Shown: piece after piece, positions 39,833 to 49,042 of the stretch
Layout of the letters: every line of letters begins with the position of its first letter
How positions within the stretch are numbered: the first letter of the stretch is position 1
Source of the DNA: CAYOSF01 sp964406605
Lineage (GTDB): Bacteria; Chloroflexota; Dehalococcoidia; DSTF01; RBG-16-68-14
Length of the DNA: 64,000 nucleotides
Direction: 5' to 3'
NCBI GenBank assembly: GCA_964406605.1
Contig: CAYOSF010000002.1
Location: forward strand, 1-64,000
Position numbers and translations under genes: made by a program
The notes under the pieces: generated by a model
What the model saw: only the letters and a program-made list of their open reading frames with translations
What the model was told of the DNA's origin: nothing
The model's database searches: none

Positions 39833-40201
39833 TTGAACCGCCAGCGGTTCCTGCGGCTGGTTCGCCGGGCTCTGGATGACCTACCGTCGCCCTATCGGGA
39901 CTGGATGGCCAACGTGGACGTGGTGGTCGAGAGGCGGCCTAGCAGGCACCACCTGGAGGCTGGGGGCGCGGGCCCGGATGACATGATCTTCGGCCTCTAT
40001 GAAGGCGTCCCCCTCACCGAACGGGCCAGCAACTACGGCATGGTCCTGCCCGACAAGATCACCATCTTCCAGGAGCCGCTGGAGCAGGAGTTCTCTCACG
40101 ACGCCGACCTGGTCGAGGAGGTGCGGCTGACCGTCCTTCATGAGCTGGCCCATCACTTCGGCATCTCCGATGAGGAGATGGAGCGGCTCGGGCTCGACTG
40201 A
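39833..40201 (+). CDS. Minimal zincin metallopeptidase family protein
   Basis: 122 residues from a TTG. The sequence matches the small zincin-like family formerly called DUF1025: LVRRALDDLPSPYRDWMANV near the start, LYEGVPLTER in the middle and H103-E-L-A-H107 in TVLHELAHHFGISDEE, where the third ligand Glu or Asp follows. It is one of the smallest zinc-protease folds, and its biological substrate is unknown. It is the second gene of a two-gene operon. Confidence 0.85.
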   Translation: MNRQRFLRLVRRALDDLPSPYRDWMANVDVVVERRPSRHHLEAGGAGPDDMIFGLYEGVPLTERASNYGMVLPDKITIFQEPLEQEFSHDADLVEEVRLTVLHELAHHFGISDEEMERLGLD

Positions 40202-40304
40202 GCGCGCGCGTGGTGGCTGGTTTCGCTCTTGTGGGTCGGCGGCCCAATTCAACGTGACGTCCGGCCGTCTGGTCGCAGGTTGAACGAGTCCGGAGCGCTC
40301 GCCG

Positions 40305-41795
40305 CTAGCCGCGGGCCAGGACCTTGCCGGTGGCGGCTCCCGATTGCATACCGTCCTCGATGATGACTTGACCGTTGACGACGACGCAGGCGATGCCGGT
40401 AGGATAGCGGCGCGGATCGTCGTAAGTGGCCGTGTCGGCGATCTTCTTCGGATCGAAGACCACCAAGTCCGCCCATGCGCCCGTCCGGAGGACGCCGCGA
40501 TCAGCCAGCCCGAACTTGGTGGCCGGCAGGGAGGTCATGCGGCGCACCGCCTCCTCCAGCGAAAACAGGCCTTCCTCTCGGACGTAGCGGCCGAGGATGC
40601 GCGGGAACGTCCCGTACAGGCGGGGGTGCGGCTTCCCCGTCGGCGACGGGATGCCGTCCGAGCCGATCATGCACGTTGGGTGGCTGAGGACGCGCCGTAC
40701 GTCCCCCTCCTCCATGATGAACATCACGGCCACCACAGCGTTCTCCTCTTCCTGGAGCAGTCTGCTGGTCGCCTCCTCCACGGGCAGGTCCATCATCGCC
40801 GCCACCTCGTCGAGGCGTTTGCCCTCGTACTGGTGCTGGTGCTTGACCGAGGCGATGAGGACGGTGTTGGGGTCCATGATGCGCGTCACACGGCCACCCC
40901 CCGCCAGCGCTCCCAGAGCCGTGCTGCCGGCGGTGTAGGGATAGGCGTCGATGGTCACATCGACGCCTCGCTCCCGCGCCCGCTCGATGAGCGGCAACGA
41001 CTGCTCGGTGAGGCCCCAGTTCTCGCGCCCGCTGGCCTTGTGGTGCGAGATCTGGACGGGCACGCCCCCTTCCTCTCCGATGCGGATGGCCTCGGCTACC
41101 GCCTCCAGCAGACCGCCGCCCTCGTTGCGGATGTGGCTGGCGTACAATCCGCCGAAGCGGGCGACGACGCGGGCGAGTTCGATCAACTCTTCCGTTTCCG
41201 CGAACATGCTGGGCGGGTAGATCAGCCCTGTCGACATTCCCACTGCGCCCGCGGCCATCCCTTCCGCCAGGTGCTCCTTCATGACCTTGAGCTCGCGCTC
41301 GCTGGGCGCTCGGTGCACCCAGCCCATGGCGACCACCCGCAGCGGGCCGTGCGGCACGAGGAAGGCCGCGTTCACCGCCGGCTGGACTGCTCGGACCGCA
41401 TCATAGAACTCGGGCAGGGACTGCCAGGAGAACTCGCTGACCGGGCCGAGGATGCCCTCTACACCCATGCGGTAGAACTCGCGCACGCGCTCGTTCGCGG
41501 GTGCCGCGCCGGCGCCGCAGTTACCGCAGACGACGGTCGTCACTCCCTGCGCGACCTTGAAATCCAGGCCGGGATTGCTCAGCAGCGCGACGTCGTCGTG
41601 GGTGTGGACGTCGATGAAACCCGGTGCGACGGCCATCCCGCCGGCGTCGATCACGCGCTCCGCGTCGCCCTCGATGTCTCCCAGAGCTGCGATGCGGCCG
41701 TCGGCTACCGCGATATCGCCCGGCCGGGCCGGCGCACCGGTGCCGTCGATGATGCTCGCGCCGCGGATGAGGATGTCGTATTGGGCGGGGCTCAT
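40305..41795 (-). CDS. N-acyl-D-amino-acid deacylase / D-aminoacylase family amidohydrolase
   Basis: 496 residues. The amidohydrolase barrel begins after an N-terminal strand domain (ILIRGASIIDGTGAPARPG). Metal-binding HTHDD lies in GFIDVHTHDDVAL near 60-72, and GNCGAGAAP, ASHIRNEGG and ISHHKASGRENWG are characteristic of D-aminoacylases. The C-terminus has IGSDGIPSPTGKPHPRLYG, with catalytic Asp, then LADRGVLRTGAWADLVVFD. It removes acyl groups from D-amino acids or recycles similar amides. TAGGCT lies 10 bases before the ATG, so the mRNA may be leaderless. Confidence 0.92.
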   Translation of the reverse strand: MSPAQYDILIRGASIIDGTGAPARPGDIAVADGRIAALGDIEGDAERVIDAGGMAVAPGFIDVHTHDDVALLSNPGLDFKVAQGVTTVVCGNCGAGAAPANERVREFYRMGVEGILGPVSEFSWQSLPEFYDAVRAVQPAVNAAFLVPHGPLRVVAMGWVHRAPSERELKVMKEHLAEGMAAGAVGMSTGLIYPPSMFAETEELIELARVVARFGGLYASHIRNEGGGLLEAVAEAIRIGEEGGVPVQISHHKASGRENWGLTEQSLPLIERARERGVDVTIDAYPYTAGSTALGALAGGGRVTRIMDPNTVLIASVKHQHQYEGKRLDEVAAMMDLPVEEATSRLLQEEENAVVAVMFIMEEGDVRRVLSHPTCMIGSDGIPSPTGKPHPRLYGTFPRILGRYVREEGLFSLEEAVRRMTSLPATKFGLADRGVLRTGAWADLVVFDPKKIADTATYDDPRRYPTGIACVVVNGQVIIEDGMQSGAATGKVLARG

Positions 41796-41877
41796 GGCGT
41801 GCGCCAGCCTATCGCATCCGCGCGTTCTGCGGCAAGCGGGCAGGAGAGGCGGTGGCGCGTGAAGCTTGTTGAGCCGC

Positions 41878-41883
41878 TAGAAT
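41878..41883 (+). promoter_or_regulatory. Putative -10 overlapping the start of the binding-protein gene
   Basis: TAGAAT ends 7 bases before the ATG at 41891. If used, transcription starts at that ATG and the mRNA is leaderless; the in-frame ATG at 41882 would then be untranscribed. Confidence 0.45.
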
Positions 41884-41890
41884 GGTCGCA

Positions 41891-43303
41891 ATGAACGGAG
41901 ACGCCTGGCAACGGGTTCGCGCTGCAGGCCTGCGATGCTCGGCCGCCGTGGTGGCGCTCGCCGTAGTACTACTGCTGTCGTCCTGCGGCGGCGACGGCGG
42001 CACGGACGGCGGGGCGACGACCACCGGCCTGCCCACTCAGGCAGGGCGGATCACCGTCACCATATGGCACTCCATGCCCGACCCGGCGCGCGGGGCGCTG
42101 CAGCGTATGGCGGAGGAGTTCAACGTTGCTCAGACGCGATACCAGGTGGTGCTCATCTACCAGGGAGACTACGCGGAGTCGCTCAACAAGCTCATCAGCT
42201 CGGTCCGGTCCGGCGACATGCCCTCGGTCATTCAGCTCAGCGATGTCTCGACGCAGATCATGATCGATAGTGGGGCGATCACGCCGGTGCAGCAGTTCAT
42301 CGACGAGGAAGGCTACGATCTCTCCGATTTCGATCCGAAGGCGCTGGACTACTACAGCGTCGACGGCACCCTCTACTCAATGCCGTTCAACCTGGCGGGC
42401 CCCATCCTCTACTACGACCGCCAGGCGTTCGAGGACGCCGGCCTCGATCCGGACCGGCCTCCTGCCACGCTGGACGAGGTGCGCGAATACTCGCAGAAGC
42501 TCCTGGTGCGAAACGAAAAGGGTGAGGTGACGCGTACCGGCATCTCCCTGGAGATCAGCGCCTGGTCGTTCGAGCAGATGCTGGCGAAAGGCGGCGCGCT
42601 GTACGTCAACAACGGCAACGGTCGAGATGGACGGGCCACCGAGGCGGTCTTTGACGGCGAGGTTGGGATCGACATCATCGAGTGGTGGAATGCGATGGTG
42701 GAGGACGGCCTGGCCTACAACGCTGGCACGGACACCACGGACGCCATGCTGAAGCTCGCGACTGAGGAGGCCGCCATGGGCATCGCGTCCTCGGGGGCGC
42801 TGCGCGCGCTGATCGGGGCCGTCATTCTGGCGGGGCGAGACCCGGCCCGGTACGACACGGGGCCGATGCCCGGCCCGGAGAGCGAGGATGGGGGCATCAT
42901 CCTGGGCGGCGCCTCGTTGTGGGTCCTGAACGGTCGGCCGGAGGAGGAGCAGCAGGGCGCCTGGGAGTTCCTGAAGTTCACCGCCGAGCCGGAGCAGCAG
43001 GCGCAATGGCACTCCGACACCGGCTACCTGCCTTGCCGGCTCTCCTCCTACGACCTGCCCGAAGCCGTCAAGGCAAGGGAAGAATATCCGCAGTTCGAGA
43101 CTGCGGTCCAGCAGCTCCGGGCATCGCCCGATAACCGGGCGACGCAGGGGGCCTTGATCGGGGACTTCGGCCGGGTCCGGGACCGCGTGGTGGAGGCGTT
43201 CGAGCGCGTGCTTGCGGGCGGCGCCGATCCGGCCCAAGAGCTGCACGCGGCCGCGGCCGACGCCACGGACATCATTAGGCAGTACAACCGGACCGCTCCC
43301 TAG
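41891..43303 (+). CDS. ABC transporter substrate-binding lipoprotein, family 1 (sugar-type)
   Basis: 470 residues. A lipoprotein signal ends at LSSC with Cys32 as the lipidated residue, followed by a Gly/Thr-rich spacer. The mature part is a two-lobed family 1 solute-binding protein: VTIWHSMPDPARGALQRMAE at the start, then YQGDYAESLNKLISS and the C-terminal WEFLKFTAEPEQQAQWHSDT. UgpB (glycerol-3-phosphate) and MalE-like sugar binders are the closest type. No permease or ATPase is beside it, so its partners are elsewhere. The ATG at 41882 is an alternative start. Confidence 0.9.
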   Translation: MNGDAWQRVRAAGLRCSAAVVALAVVLLLSSCGGDGGTDGGATTTGLPTQAGRITVTIWHSMPDPARGALQRMAEEFNVAQTRYQVVLIYQGDYAESLNKLISSVRSGDMPSVIQLSDVSTQIMIDSGAITPVQQFIDEEGYDLSDFDPKALDYYSVDGTLYSMPFNLAGPILYYDRQAFEDAGLDPDRPPATLDEVREYSQKLLVRNEKGEVTRTGISLEISAWSFEQMLAKGGALYVNNGNGRDGRATEAVFDGEVGIDIIEWWNAMVEDGLAYNAGTDTTDAMLKLATEEAAMGIASSGALRALIGAVILAGRDPARYDTGPMPGPESEDGGIILGGASLWVLNGRPEEEQQGAWEFLKFTAEPEQQAQWHSDTGYLPCRLSSYDLPEAVKAREEYPQFETAVQQLRASPDNRATQGALIGDFGRVRDRVVEAFERVLAGGADPAQELHAAAADATDIIRQYNRTAP

Positions 43304-43367
43304 GGTAGGCGCTGGCCGGCGCGATGCGCGCGGGCGGCGCACGGACGGTTCCACCATCCCTGTCGGC

Positions 43368-43397
43368 TTGACCCTCTGAGTTCGCCGCCGATATAAC
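43368..43397 (+). promoter_or_regulatory. Promoter of thiolase gene
   Basis: -35 TTGACC (43368-43373), an 18-base spacer and -10 TATAAC (43392-43397), leaving a leader of about 58 bases with GGAAAGGGGTGGAG before the ATG. Confidence 0.6.
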
Positions 43398-43461
43398 GAT
43401 ACGGCCGGCGGCCCCCGTTGCCGGCAGATGAGACGGTTGTCTTCGGAAAGGGGTGGAGTTC

Positions 43462-44640
43462 ATGGAAGAGGTAGTTCTGGTCAGCGGGTGTCGCACCGCC
43501 ATCGGCCGACTCGGCGGCGCGTTCCAGAGCTTCTCCGCCTCCGACCTGGGGGCGGTGGTGATCAAGGAGGCCGTGAACCGGGCGGGCCTGGCGCCCGACC
43601 AGGTGGACCAGGTGATCCTGGGCTGCGTGGGCCAGGTCATGGAGGACGGCTATATAGCGCGACACGCCGCCGTCAAGGCCGGGCTCCCTATCGAGGTGCC
43701 CGCCTACACAGTGAACCGCATCTGCGGCAGCGGCCTGGAGGCAATCAACACGGCGGCCCGCTGGATCGAGACCGGGGACGCCGCGGTCGTCGTTGCCGGC
43801 GGCGCTGAGAACATGACCATGATGCCGTACTACGTCCGGAACGGCCGCTACGGCTACCGGCTCGGCCACGGCGAGCTTGAGGACGGCGTGCAGCACCTGC
43901 TGGGCGACCCCTTCAGCAAGCAGCACATGGGCATCACCGCGGAGAACCTGGCCGAGAAGTTCGCCGTGGGCCGGGAGGAGCAGGACGAGGTCGCTCTCCG
44001 CAGCCAGCAACGGGCGACAGCCGCCATCCAGGAAGGCAGGTTCAAGGACGAGATCGTGCCCGTCGAGGTGAAGGCGGGACGGGAGACCAAGACCTTCGAC
44101 ACCGACGAACACCCGCGGGCGGACACTACGATCGAGGCGCTGGCGAAGCTGCGTCCGGCGTTCAAGGAGGGCGGCGTGGTGACCGCAGGCAACGCGAGCG
44201 GCATCAACGACGGCGCGGCCGCCGTGGTCGTGATGAGCCGTGCTAGGGCCGATGAGCTGGGCGTCAAACCCCGTCTCCGCATGGTCGCCCGCGCCGAGGC
44301 CGGCGTGGACCCGTCGATCATGGGCAGCGGCCCCATCCCGGCCGTCCGGAACGTGATGGCGAAAGCGGGCATGAAGGTCGACCAGATGGACGTGGTGGAG
44401 CTGAACGAGGCGTTCGCTTCCGTTGCCGCGGCTTGCAGCAACGAACTCGGTTTCGACGTGGAGAAGACCAACCCGAACGGGGGCGCTATCGCCCTGGGCC
44501 ACCCCATCGGCGCGACCGGCGCCATCCTCACGGTCAAGCTGATGTACGAGCTGGAGCGCCGTCAGGGCCGGTTCGGACTGGTCAGCCTCTGCATCGGCGG
44601 CGGCCAGGGGATCGCCACCATCTTCGAGCGCGTGAGCTAG
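43462..44640 (+). CDS. Acetyl-CoA acetyltransferase (thiolase)
   Basis: 392 residues, full length for a degradative or biosynthetic thiolase. The acyl-accepting Cys88 is in NRICGSGLEA, the catalytic His in GHPIGATGA near 346 and the second Cys in CIGGGQGIA near 376. NEAFA near 314 is the oxyanion-hole motif. It condenses or cleaves acetyl-CoA/acetoacetyl-CoA. I chose the ATG at 43462, which has a GGTGGAG ribosome binding site, over the GTG three codons upstream. It is monocistronic, without beta-oxidation partners nearby. Confidence 0.95.
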   Translation: MEEVVLVSGCRTAIGRLGGAFQSFSASDLGAVVIKEAVNRAGLAPDQVDQVILGCVGQVMEDGYIARHAAVKAGLPIEVPAYTVNRICGSGLEAINTAARWIETGDAAVVVAGGAENMTMMPYYVRNGRYGYRLGHGELEDGVQHLLGDPFSKQHMGITAENLAEKFAVGREEQDEVALRSQQRATAAIQEGRFKDEIVPVEVKAGRETKTFDTDEHPRADTTIEALAKLRPAFKEGGVVTAGNASGINDGAAAVVVMSRARADELGVKPRLRMVARAEAGVDPSIMGSGPIPAVRNVMAKAGMKVDQMDVVELNEAFASVAAACSNELGFDVEKTNPNGGAIALGHPIGATGAILTVKLMYELERRQGRFGLVSLCIGGGQGIATIFERVS

Positions 44641-44743
44641 CGCCCGGACCCACTTCGGACGCCGCGGCTCTCCCGTCAGCGGGCGGAGCCTCGCCACGCT
44701 GTCCGGGCGCCCGCCCGCACCCTATTCTTGCGACTCTAGAAGC

Positions 44744-46570
44744 CTAGCGCAGAAGCGCTGACCAGGAAGCTACGGCTTCCTGCCACCCCGCGCCCGCCGA
44801 GCCGGGCGGCAGGCTATGGATGAGGCCGGCGTCGTACTGCAGGATGAGCGCCGCGTCGACGGCGTTGATGGAGCCGTCCTCGTTCACGTCCGCGCTGTCC
44901 GGGTTGAGCAGCGCCTCGATGAGCCGGGCGTCGAGCTGCAGGATGAGCAAGGCGTCGACGCTGTTCACGGAGCCGTCGTCGTTCACGTCGCCCATGTCCT
45001 TTTGGGGCGTCGGTGTGCTGGTCGGCGTGCGCGTCGCCGTCCGCGTCGCGGTGTTGGTCGGTGTATTGGTGATGGTCGGCGTGTTCGTGATCGTCGGCGT
45101 ATTGGTGATGGTCGGCGTATCCGTGATGGTCGGCGTGTTCGTGATGGTCGGTGTGGCGGTGGCCGTCGGCGTGGCTGTGGCGGTTCCCGTCGCCGTGTTG
45201 GTGGCCGTCGGGCAGCCTTCCGTCGGGCAGGGCGTCACTGTCGGCGTGTTGGTAGGAGTTGAGGTGATGGTGGGTGTGGCGGTGGCCGTTGGCGTTCCCA
45301 AGGGGCAATCTTGGTTGGGGACGGGACTGGTCAAGAAGGGGAAGAACCACACTTCGCCATAGATCTCGTCGCCGAGCCCGCCCATGTTGGTGAAGTGCTG
45401 CGGGCCTGTCGCGTCGCCCCACCAGTTACTGGTCGCGCTGAGCACTCCGTCTCCTTCGTTGCTCGCGCCGTAGCCGGCGGTGTTGCCTTGGATGTTGTTG
45501 CAGTTCACCGTCGCGCTGAGGGCCGACGTGCCGGGCTGCACGTGGACGCCGGAGGAGGCGCCCGTGCTGTTGGTGATGTCGTTCCCCTCGACGTTGATGG
45601 AATCGAGCGTGCCTCCCGTCAACTCCTCGAACTGGATGCCGTCAACGTTGGCATCGAGATCGTTCCGGTCGATGAGCAAGTTGACGATCTCGGCGTTCGC
45701 TCCTTCGGCCAGGACGTAGACCCCGCGCTCGGCGCCGCTCACGCTGTTCTCGGTGACGGTGACCCCGGTTAAGACGGCGTCGTAGTCGCCCGTTGAGTCC
45801 AGGGCATAAAGCTCGATCCCCGAGCCCGTCAGGGAGCCGGTGACCGTGTTGCCCTCGACCGCTACTTCCAAAATCGTGTGGCCGTTGACCGCGTCTGCAT
45901 CCGCCCGGATGGAGATAGCGTCAACTCCGCCGTCGATTTCGTTGTCCAGGACATCGGAATTCTGCGCGTTCGTCAGCTCAATCCCCACGGAGTCCACGTC
46001 ATAGATGTCGTTGCACTCCACCACGACGTTGTTGTGGGTGTCCCCTCCGGTGTTTTCCGCGAGGACGGCGTCCCCGGTCAACGCGTGGAACTCGTTGTAC
46101 TGCACGGTGAGATTAGCCGTGACGGCGGTACTCGACGCCGTCACGCCGTCCCCGTCGTAGTCGGTGATCTCGAATCCCTCGATGGTCACGTTGTCGACAC
46201 CGGCGGCAAGCGTGATCGCCGAAGCGGTGGCTCCGCCGCCATCAAGGCTCGGAGCATCGACCCCGGGGCCGGGGCAGCTATCGCCTGGATCGCCCGTCAG
46301 CGTGAGGCTCACATCGACCGTGAGCTGCTCGGTGTAGGTCCCGGGGGCCACTTCGATGGTGGTGCCTGGCGTGGCGTCGACGATCGCCGCCTGGATGGTA
46401 CAGTACGGCGACCCCGTCACGTCGCTGCAACCAACGTCCTGATTGTCCACCACCAGCGGTGTCACGGCAGCTGTCGCCTGGGAGAGCACGACGACCGTGA
46501 CTGCTCCTGCCAGCGCCAGCGACGCCAACACCGATACAGCTATGCCCGCTACGATCCGTCTGAGTTGCAT
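44744..46570 (-). CDS. Secreted right-handed beta-helix protein with type I dockerin
   Basis: 608 residues. A signal sequence (about 1-35) is followed by a NosD/pectate-lyase-like beta helix of about 350 residues made of short parallel-helix turns (TIQAAIVDATPGTTIEVAPG, then VTIEGFEITDYDGDGV). A Thr/Pro linker of TPTITN units (about 420-530) leads to a genuine dockerin: GDVNDDGSVNSVDALLILQL and ADVNEDGSINAVDAALILQY, two F-hand calcium loops with the D-x-N-x-D-G pattern. The helix may bind or cleave polysaccharide. No cohesin is visible in this window. GGGAGGTG precedes the ATG. Confidence 0.88.
   Translation of the reverse strand: MQLRRIVAGIAVSVLASLALAGAVTVVVLSQATAAVTPLVVDNQDVGCSDVTGSPYCTIQAAIVDATPGTTIEVAPGTYTEQLTVDVSLTLTGDPGDSCPGPGVDAPSLDGGGATASAITLAAGVDNVTIEGFEITDYDGDGVTASSTAVTANLTVQYNEFHALTGDAVLAENTGGDTHNNVVVECNDIYDVDSVGIELTNAQNSDVLDNEIDGGVDAISIRADADAVNGHTILEVAVEGNTVTGSLTGSGIELYALDSTGDYDAVLTGVTVTENSVSGAERGVYVLAEGANAEIVNLLIDRNDLDANVDGIQFEELTGGTLDSINVEGNDITNSTGASSGVHVQPGTSALSATVNCNNIQGNTAGYGASNEGDGVLSATSNWWGDATGPQHFTNMGGLGDEIYGEVWFFPFLTSPVPNQDCPLGTPTATATPTITSTPTNTPTVTPCPTEGCPTATNTATGTATATPTATATPTITNTPTITDTPTITNTPTITNTPTITNTPTNTATRTATRTPTSTPTPQKDMGDVNDDGSVNSVDALLILQLDARLIEALLNPDSADVNEDGSINAVDAALILQYDAGLIHSLPPGSAGAGWQEAVASWSALLR
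45065..45154. repeat. 18-bp tandem repeat coding TPTITN linker
   Basis: Five 18-bp units with few differences, on the minus strand encoding TPTIT(N/D). The repeat can change linker length without shifting the frame. Confidence 0.8.
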
Positions 46571-46614
46571 TGCACACCTCCCTTGCCCGCGCCGCGCTGG
46601 CCCCAGTTGGGCTT

Positions 46615-46643
46615 ACTGTACTCTTGCCTACTCGCTTTGTCAA
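46615..46643 (-). promoter_or_regulatory. Promoter of beta-helix/dockerin gene
   Basis: On the minus strand the consensus -35 TTGACA (46638-46643) and -10 TACAGT (46615-46620) are separated by exactly 17 bases. Transcription should start near 46608. This is the best two-element promoter in the window. Confidence 0.7.
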
Positions 46644-46714
46644 CTCACTAGGGCGGCGCGTTGCGTACCGCCCCCGTACGCGGGGTTTCGCTTATGCCCG
46701 CCGGCCTCCTCCCG

Positions 46715-46723
46715 TGCTAGAAT
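46715..46723 (+). promoter_or_regulatory. Extended -10 of gmd
   Basis: TGCTAGAAT, hexamer TAGAAT at 46718-46723, giving a leader of about 33 bases that contains AAGGAG before the ATG. Confidence 0.5.
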
Positions 46724-46762
46724 ACGGTCTGCGATTCGCGCGAATGCAAGGAGTGTGCCGCT

Positions 46763-47758
46763 ATGCCTACCGCCCTCATCACCGGTATCACGGGCCAGGA
46801 CGGCTCCTATCTGGCTGAGCACTTGCTGTCGCTCGGCTACAACGTGTTTGGGCTCGTGCGCGGACAGGCGAACCCCAAGCGACCGCTGGTGGAGGCCATG
46901 TTGCCCGACGTCAAGGTCGTGGAAGGGGACCTGCTGGACCAGACGTCCCTCATCAACGCAGTGCAGCGGGTCCAGCCCGACGAGGTGTACAACCTGGGAG
47001 CGATCAGCTTCGTGCCGCTCTCCTGGAACCAGGCGGAGCTGACGGGCGAAACGACGGGACTCGGCGTGCTGCGCATGTTGGAGGCGATCAGGCTGGTGGC
47101 GGGCGCCACGCCGTCGCGCTCCGCGAAAGGCCGAACTATCAAGTTCTACCAGGCGTCGAGCAGCGAGATGTTCGGCAAGGTACGGCAGACACCCCAGAAC
47201 GAGGGCACACCCTTCTATCCGCGCAGTCCGTACGGTGTGGCCAAAGTGTACGGACATTACATAACGGTCAACTACCGCGAGAGCTACGGCCTCTTCGCCT
47301 GCAGCGGGATCCTCTTCAACCATGAATCGCCCCGCAGGGGCCCGGAGTTCGTCACCCGAAAGCTCAGTCTCGGAGCCGCGCGGTGCAAGCTGGGAAAGCA
47401 GCCGGAGGTCGTCATGGGCAATCTGGAGTCGCGGCGTGACTGGGGCTTCGCCGGCGACTATGTGAAGGCAATGCACATGATGCTGCAGCAGGCCGAAGCG
47501 GATGATTACGTCATCGGTACGGGCGAGACCCACTCGCCGCGCGAGTTCGCCGACCTGGCGTTCAAGGCGATCGGCCTCAACTACGAAGACTACGTACGCA
47601 CGGATCAGGAGTTCATGCGTCCGGCGGAGGTGGACCATCTGCTTGCGGACGCGACCAAGGCGCGCGAGAAGATGGGCTGGCAGCCGTCCGTGACGTTCAC
47701 TGATCTGGTGCAGATGATGGTGGAGGCCGACCTCGAAGGGCAGAGGAAGGCGAGCTAG
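46763..47758 (+). CDS. gmd: GDP-mannose 4,6-dehydratase
   Basis: 331 residues, an extended short-chain dehydrogenase. NAD-binding GITGQDGSYLAEHLL near 8-22 is the Gmd hallmark, with SSSEMFGKVRQTPQNE near 131-146 (catalytic Ser/Glu) and SPYGVAKVYGHY near 155-166 (YxxxK). GILFNHESPRRGPEFVTRK and NLESRRDWGFAGDYV are diagnostic for Gmd. It converts GDP-mannose to GDP-4-keto-6-deoxymannose, a precursor of deoxysugars. No fucose synthase or reductase gene follows, so the end product is unknown. Confidence 0.95.
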   Translation: MPTALITGITGQDGSYLAEHLLSLGYNVFGLVRGQANPKRPLVEAMLPDVKVVEGDLLDQTSLINAVQRVQPDEVYNLGAISFVPLSWNQAELTGETTGLGVLRMLEAIRLVAGATPSRSAKGRTIKFYQASSSEMFGKVRQTPQNEGTPFYPRSPYGVAKVYGHYITVNYRESYGLFACSGILFNHESPRRGPEFVTRKLSLGAARCKLGKQPEVVMGNLESRRDWGFAGDYVKAMHMMLQQAEADDYVIGTGETHSPREFADLAFKAIGLNYEDYVRTDQEFMRPAEVDHLLADATKAREKMGWQPSVTFTDLVQMMVEADLEGQRKAS

Positions 47759-47785
47759 ACGAGAGCAGCGCGGCGCACGAAGTGT

Positions 47786-47810
47786 ACCCGCCCCGACGGC
47801 AGGGGCGGGT
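47786..47810 (+). terminator. Stem-loop between gmd and MBL gene
   Basis: ACCCGCCCC (47786-47794) pairs perfectly with GGGGCGGGT (47802-47810) around a 7-base loop. It lies 28 bases past the gmd stop and 12 bases before the next ribosome binding site. There is no T-run, so it may terminate weakly or stabilise the transcript end. Confidence 0.45.
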
Positions 47811-47832
47811 GCTCGATTCCCGGAGGTAGTTG

Positions 47833-48831
47833 GTGGCCACAGAGATCCTGTCCGGCCTGTATCAACTGAAGGTCCCGATCCCGAATAACCCGCTCGGCTG
47901 GGTTCTTCCCTACCTCGTTCCCGGCGACGATGGCTACACGCTCGTCGATTCGGGCTGGAATACGCCGGATGCCTTCGCCGCTCTCGAGAGCGAGCTGGGG
48001 GAGGTGGGTGTCGCCTTCGACGACATCAAGCGGCTGGTGGTGACCCACGTCCATCCCGACCACTACGGGCTCGCCGGCCGGATCAAGGAGATATGTGGCG
48101 CCCAAGTGATCATGCACCAGCGGGAGCGAGACTTCATCCGGAGCCGGTACTGGGAGCCTGAGCAGCTCCTGGATCGCATGGCGCCGTGGCTCATCGAGAA
48201 CGGCGTGCCGCCGGACGAGATGCCGGACCTTCAGCGATCATCGATGCCGGCGCGGAGCTACGTCGTGCCGGCGGAGCCGGATGCCATCCTGTGGGGCGGC
48301 GAGACGCTCGATTTCGGCCTCTACAGGTTCGAGGTCTACTGGACGCCGGGCCACTCCCCCGGCCACGTCTGCCTCTACGAGCGGACCCAGCGCATCATCC
48401 TGACCGGCGACCACGTCCTGCCCACCATCACTCCCCATGTCAGCCTGCACCCGCAGCAGATGGGCAACCCGCTGGGTGACTACCTGGCTTCCCTCCATCG
48501 GCTCGAACCGCTGGAGGTTGACGACGTGCTGCCCGCCCACGAGTACGCGTTCAAGGACCTGTGCGGCCGCCTTCGGGAGATAGTCCACCATCACGAGGTC
48601 CGGCTCGAGGAGATGCTCGCGATCATCGGCGACAACGGAGCCACGGCGTACGAGGTCGCCGCGGGCATCGTCTGGACGACCGGCACGTTCGATACCTTCT
48701 CGTACTGGATGCGCCGGGCGGCCATCAGCGAAACGCTCGCCCATCTGGAGTATGCAGTCCAAGCGGGAAGGCTACGCCAGACCCGCGCGGACGGTATGGT
48801 ACGTTACAGGAAAGCGCGCCACTCGCCGTGA
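47833..48831 (+). CDS. MBL-fold metallo-hydrolase with C-terminal helical domain
   Basis: 332 residues. The metallo-beta-lactamase motif H72xH74xD76H77 is in VTHVHPDHYGLAG, the third His in TPGHSPGHVCLYE, and a bridging Asp in LTGDHVLP. The C-terminal about 80 residues look like a winged-helix tail as in glyoxalase II-like or RNase-BN-like relatives. The GTG at 47833 has GGAGG upstream; a TTG one codon earlier is too close to it. The substrate is unknown; a thioester or lactone hydrolase is possible. Confidence 0.88.
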   Translation: MATEILSGLYQLKVPIPNNPLGWVLPYLVPGDDGYTLVDSGWNTPDAFAALESELGEVGVAFDDIKRLVVTHVHPDHYGLAGRIKEICGAQVIMHQRERDFIRSRYWEPEQLLDRMAPWLIENGVPPDEMPDLQRSSMPARSYVVPAEPDAILWGGETLDFGLYRFEVYWTPGHSPGHVCLYERTQRIILTGDHVLPTITPHVSLHPQQMGNPLGDYLASLHRLEPLEVDDVLPAHEYAFKDLCGRLREIVHHHEVRLEEMLAIIGDNGATAYEVAAGIVWTTGTFDTFSYWMRRAAISETLAHLEYAVQAGRLRQTRADGMVRYRKARHSP

Positions 48832-48964
48832 GGTCCGCCGCGCTGGCGCTGCCAACAGTGACCCGGCTGGGGTGGTCCCTCAAAGGAGCCGGCGCTCTCC
48901 GGACCGCGCTGCGCTCGTGGCGGACAAGCTCGTGGCCCTGGGGAAGAGAGCGCAAACGTGGGGC

Positions 48965-48994
48965 TTGCCCAGGGTTCGCCCAGCGGTCTAGAAT
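48965..48994 (+). promoter_or_regulatory. Promoter of cNMP-binding gene
   Basis: -35 TTGCCC (48965-48970), an 18-base spacer and -10 TAGAAT (48989-48994), leading to a leader of about 42 bases with GGAGG before the ATG. Confidence 0.5.
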
Positions 48995-49042
48995 GCGCGA
49001 CGCGAGCGCGATCCTAAGGCGCGCCTACAAGGAGGTTGGGGT

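Noticed and set aside
40344..41894. Plus-strand 516-codon ORF opposite the D-aminoacylase
   Set aside because: The minus-strand amidohydrolase has clear motifs. Long antisense frames are common at this GC content; the same holds for 43300-44697, 58081-59622 and 4564-6205.
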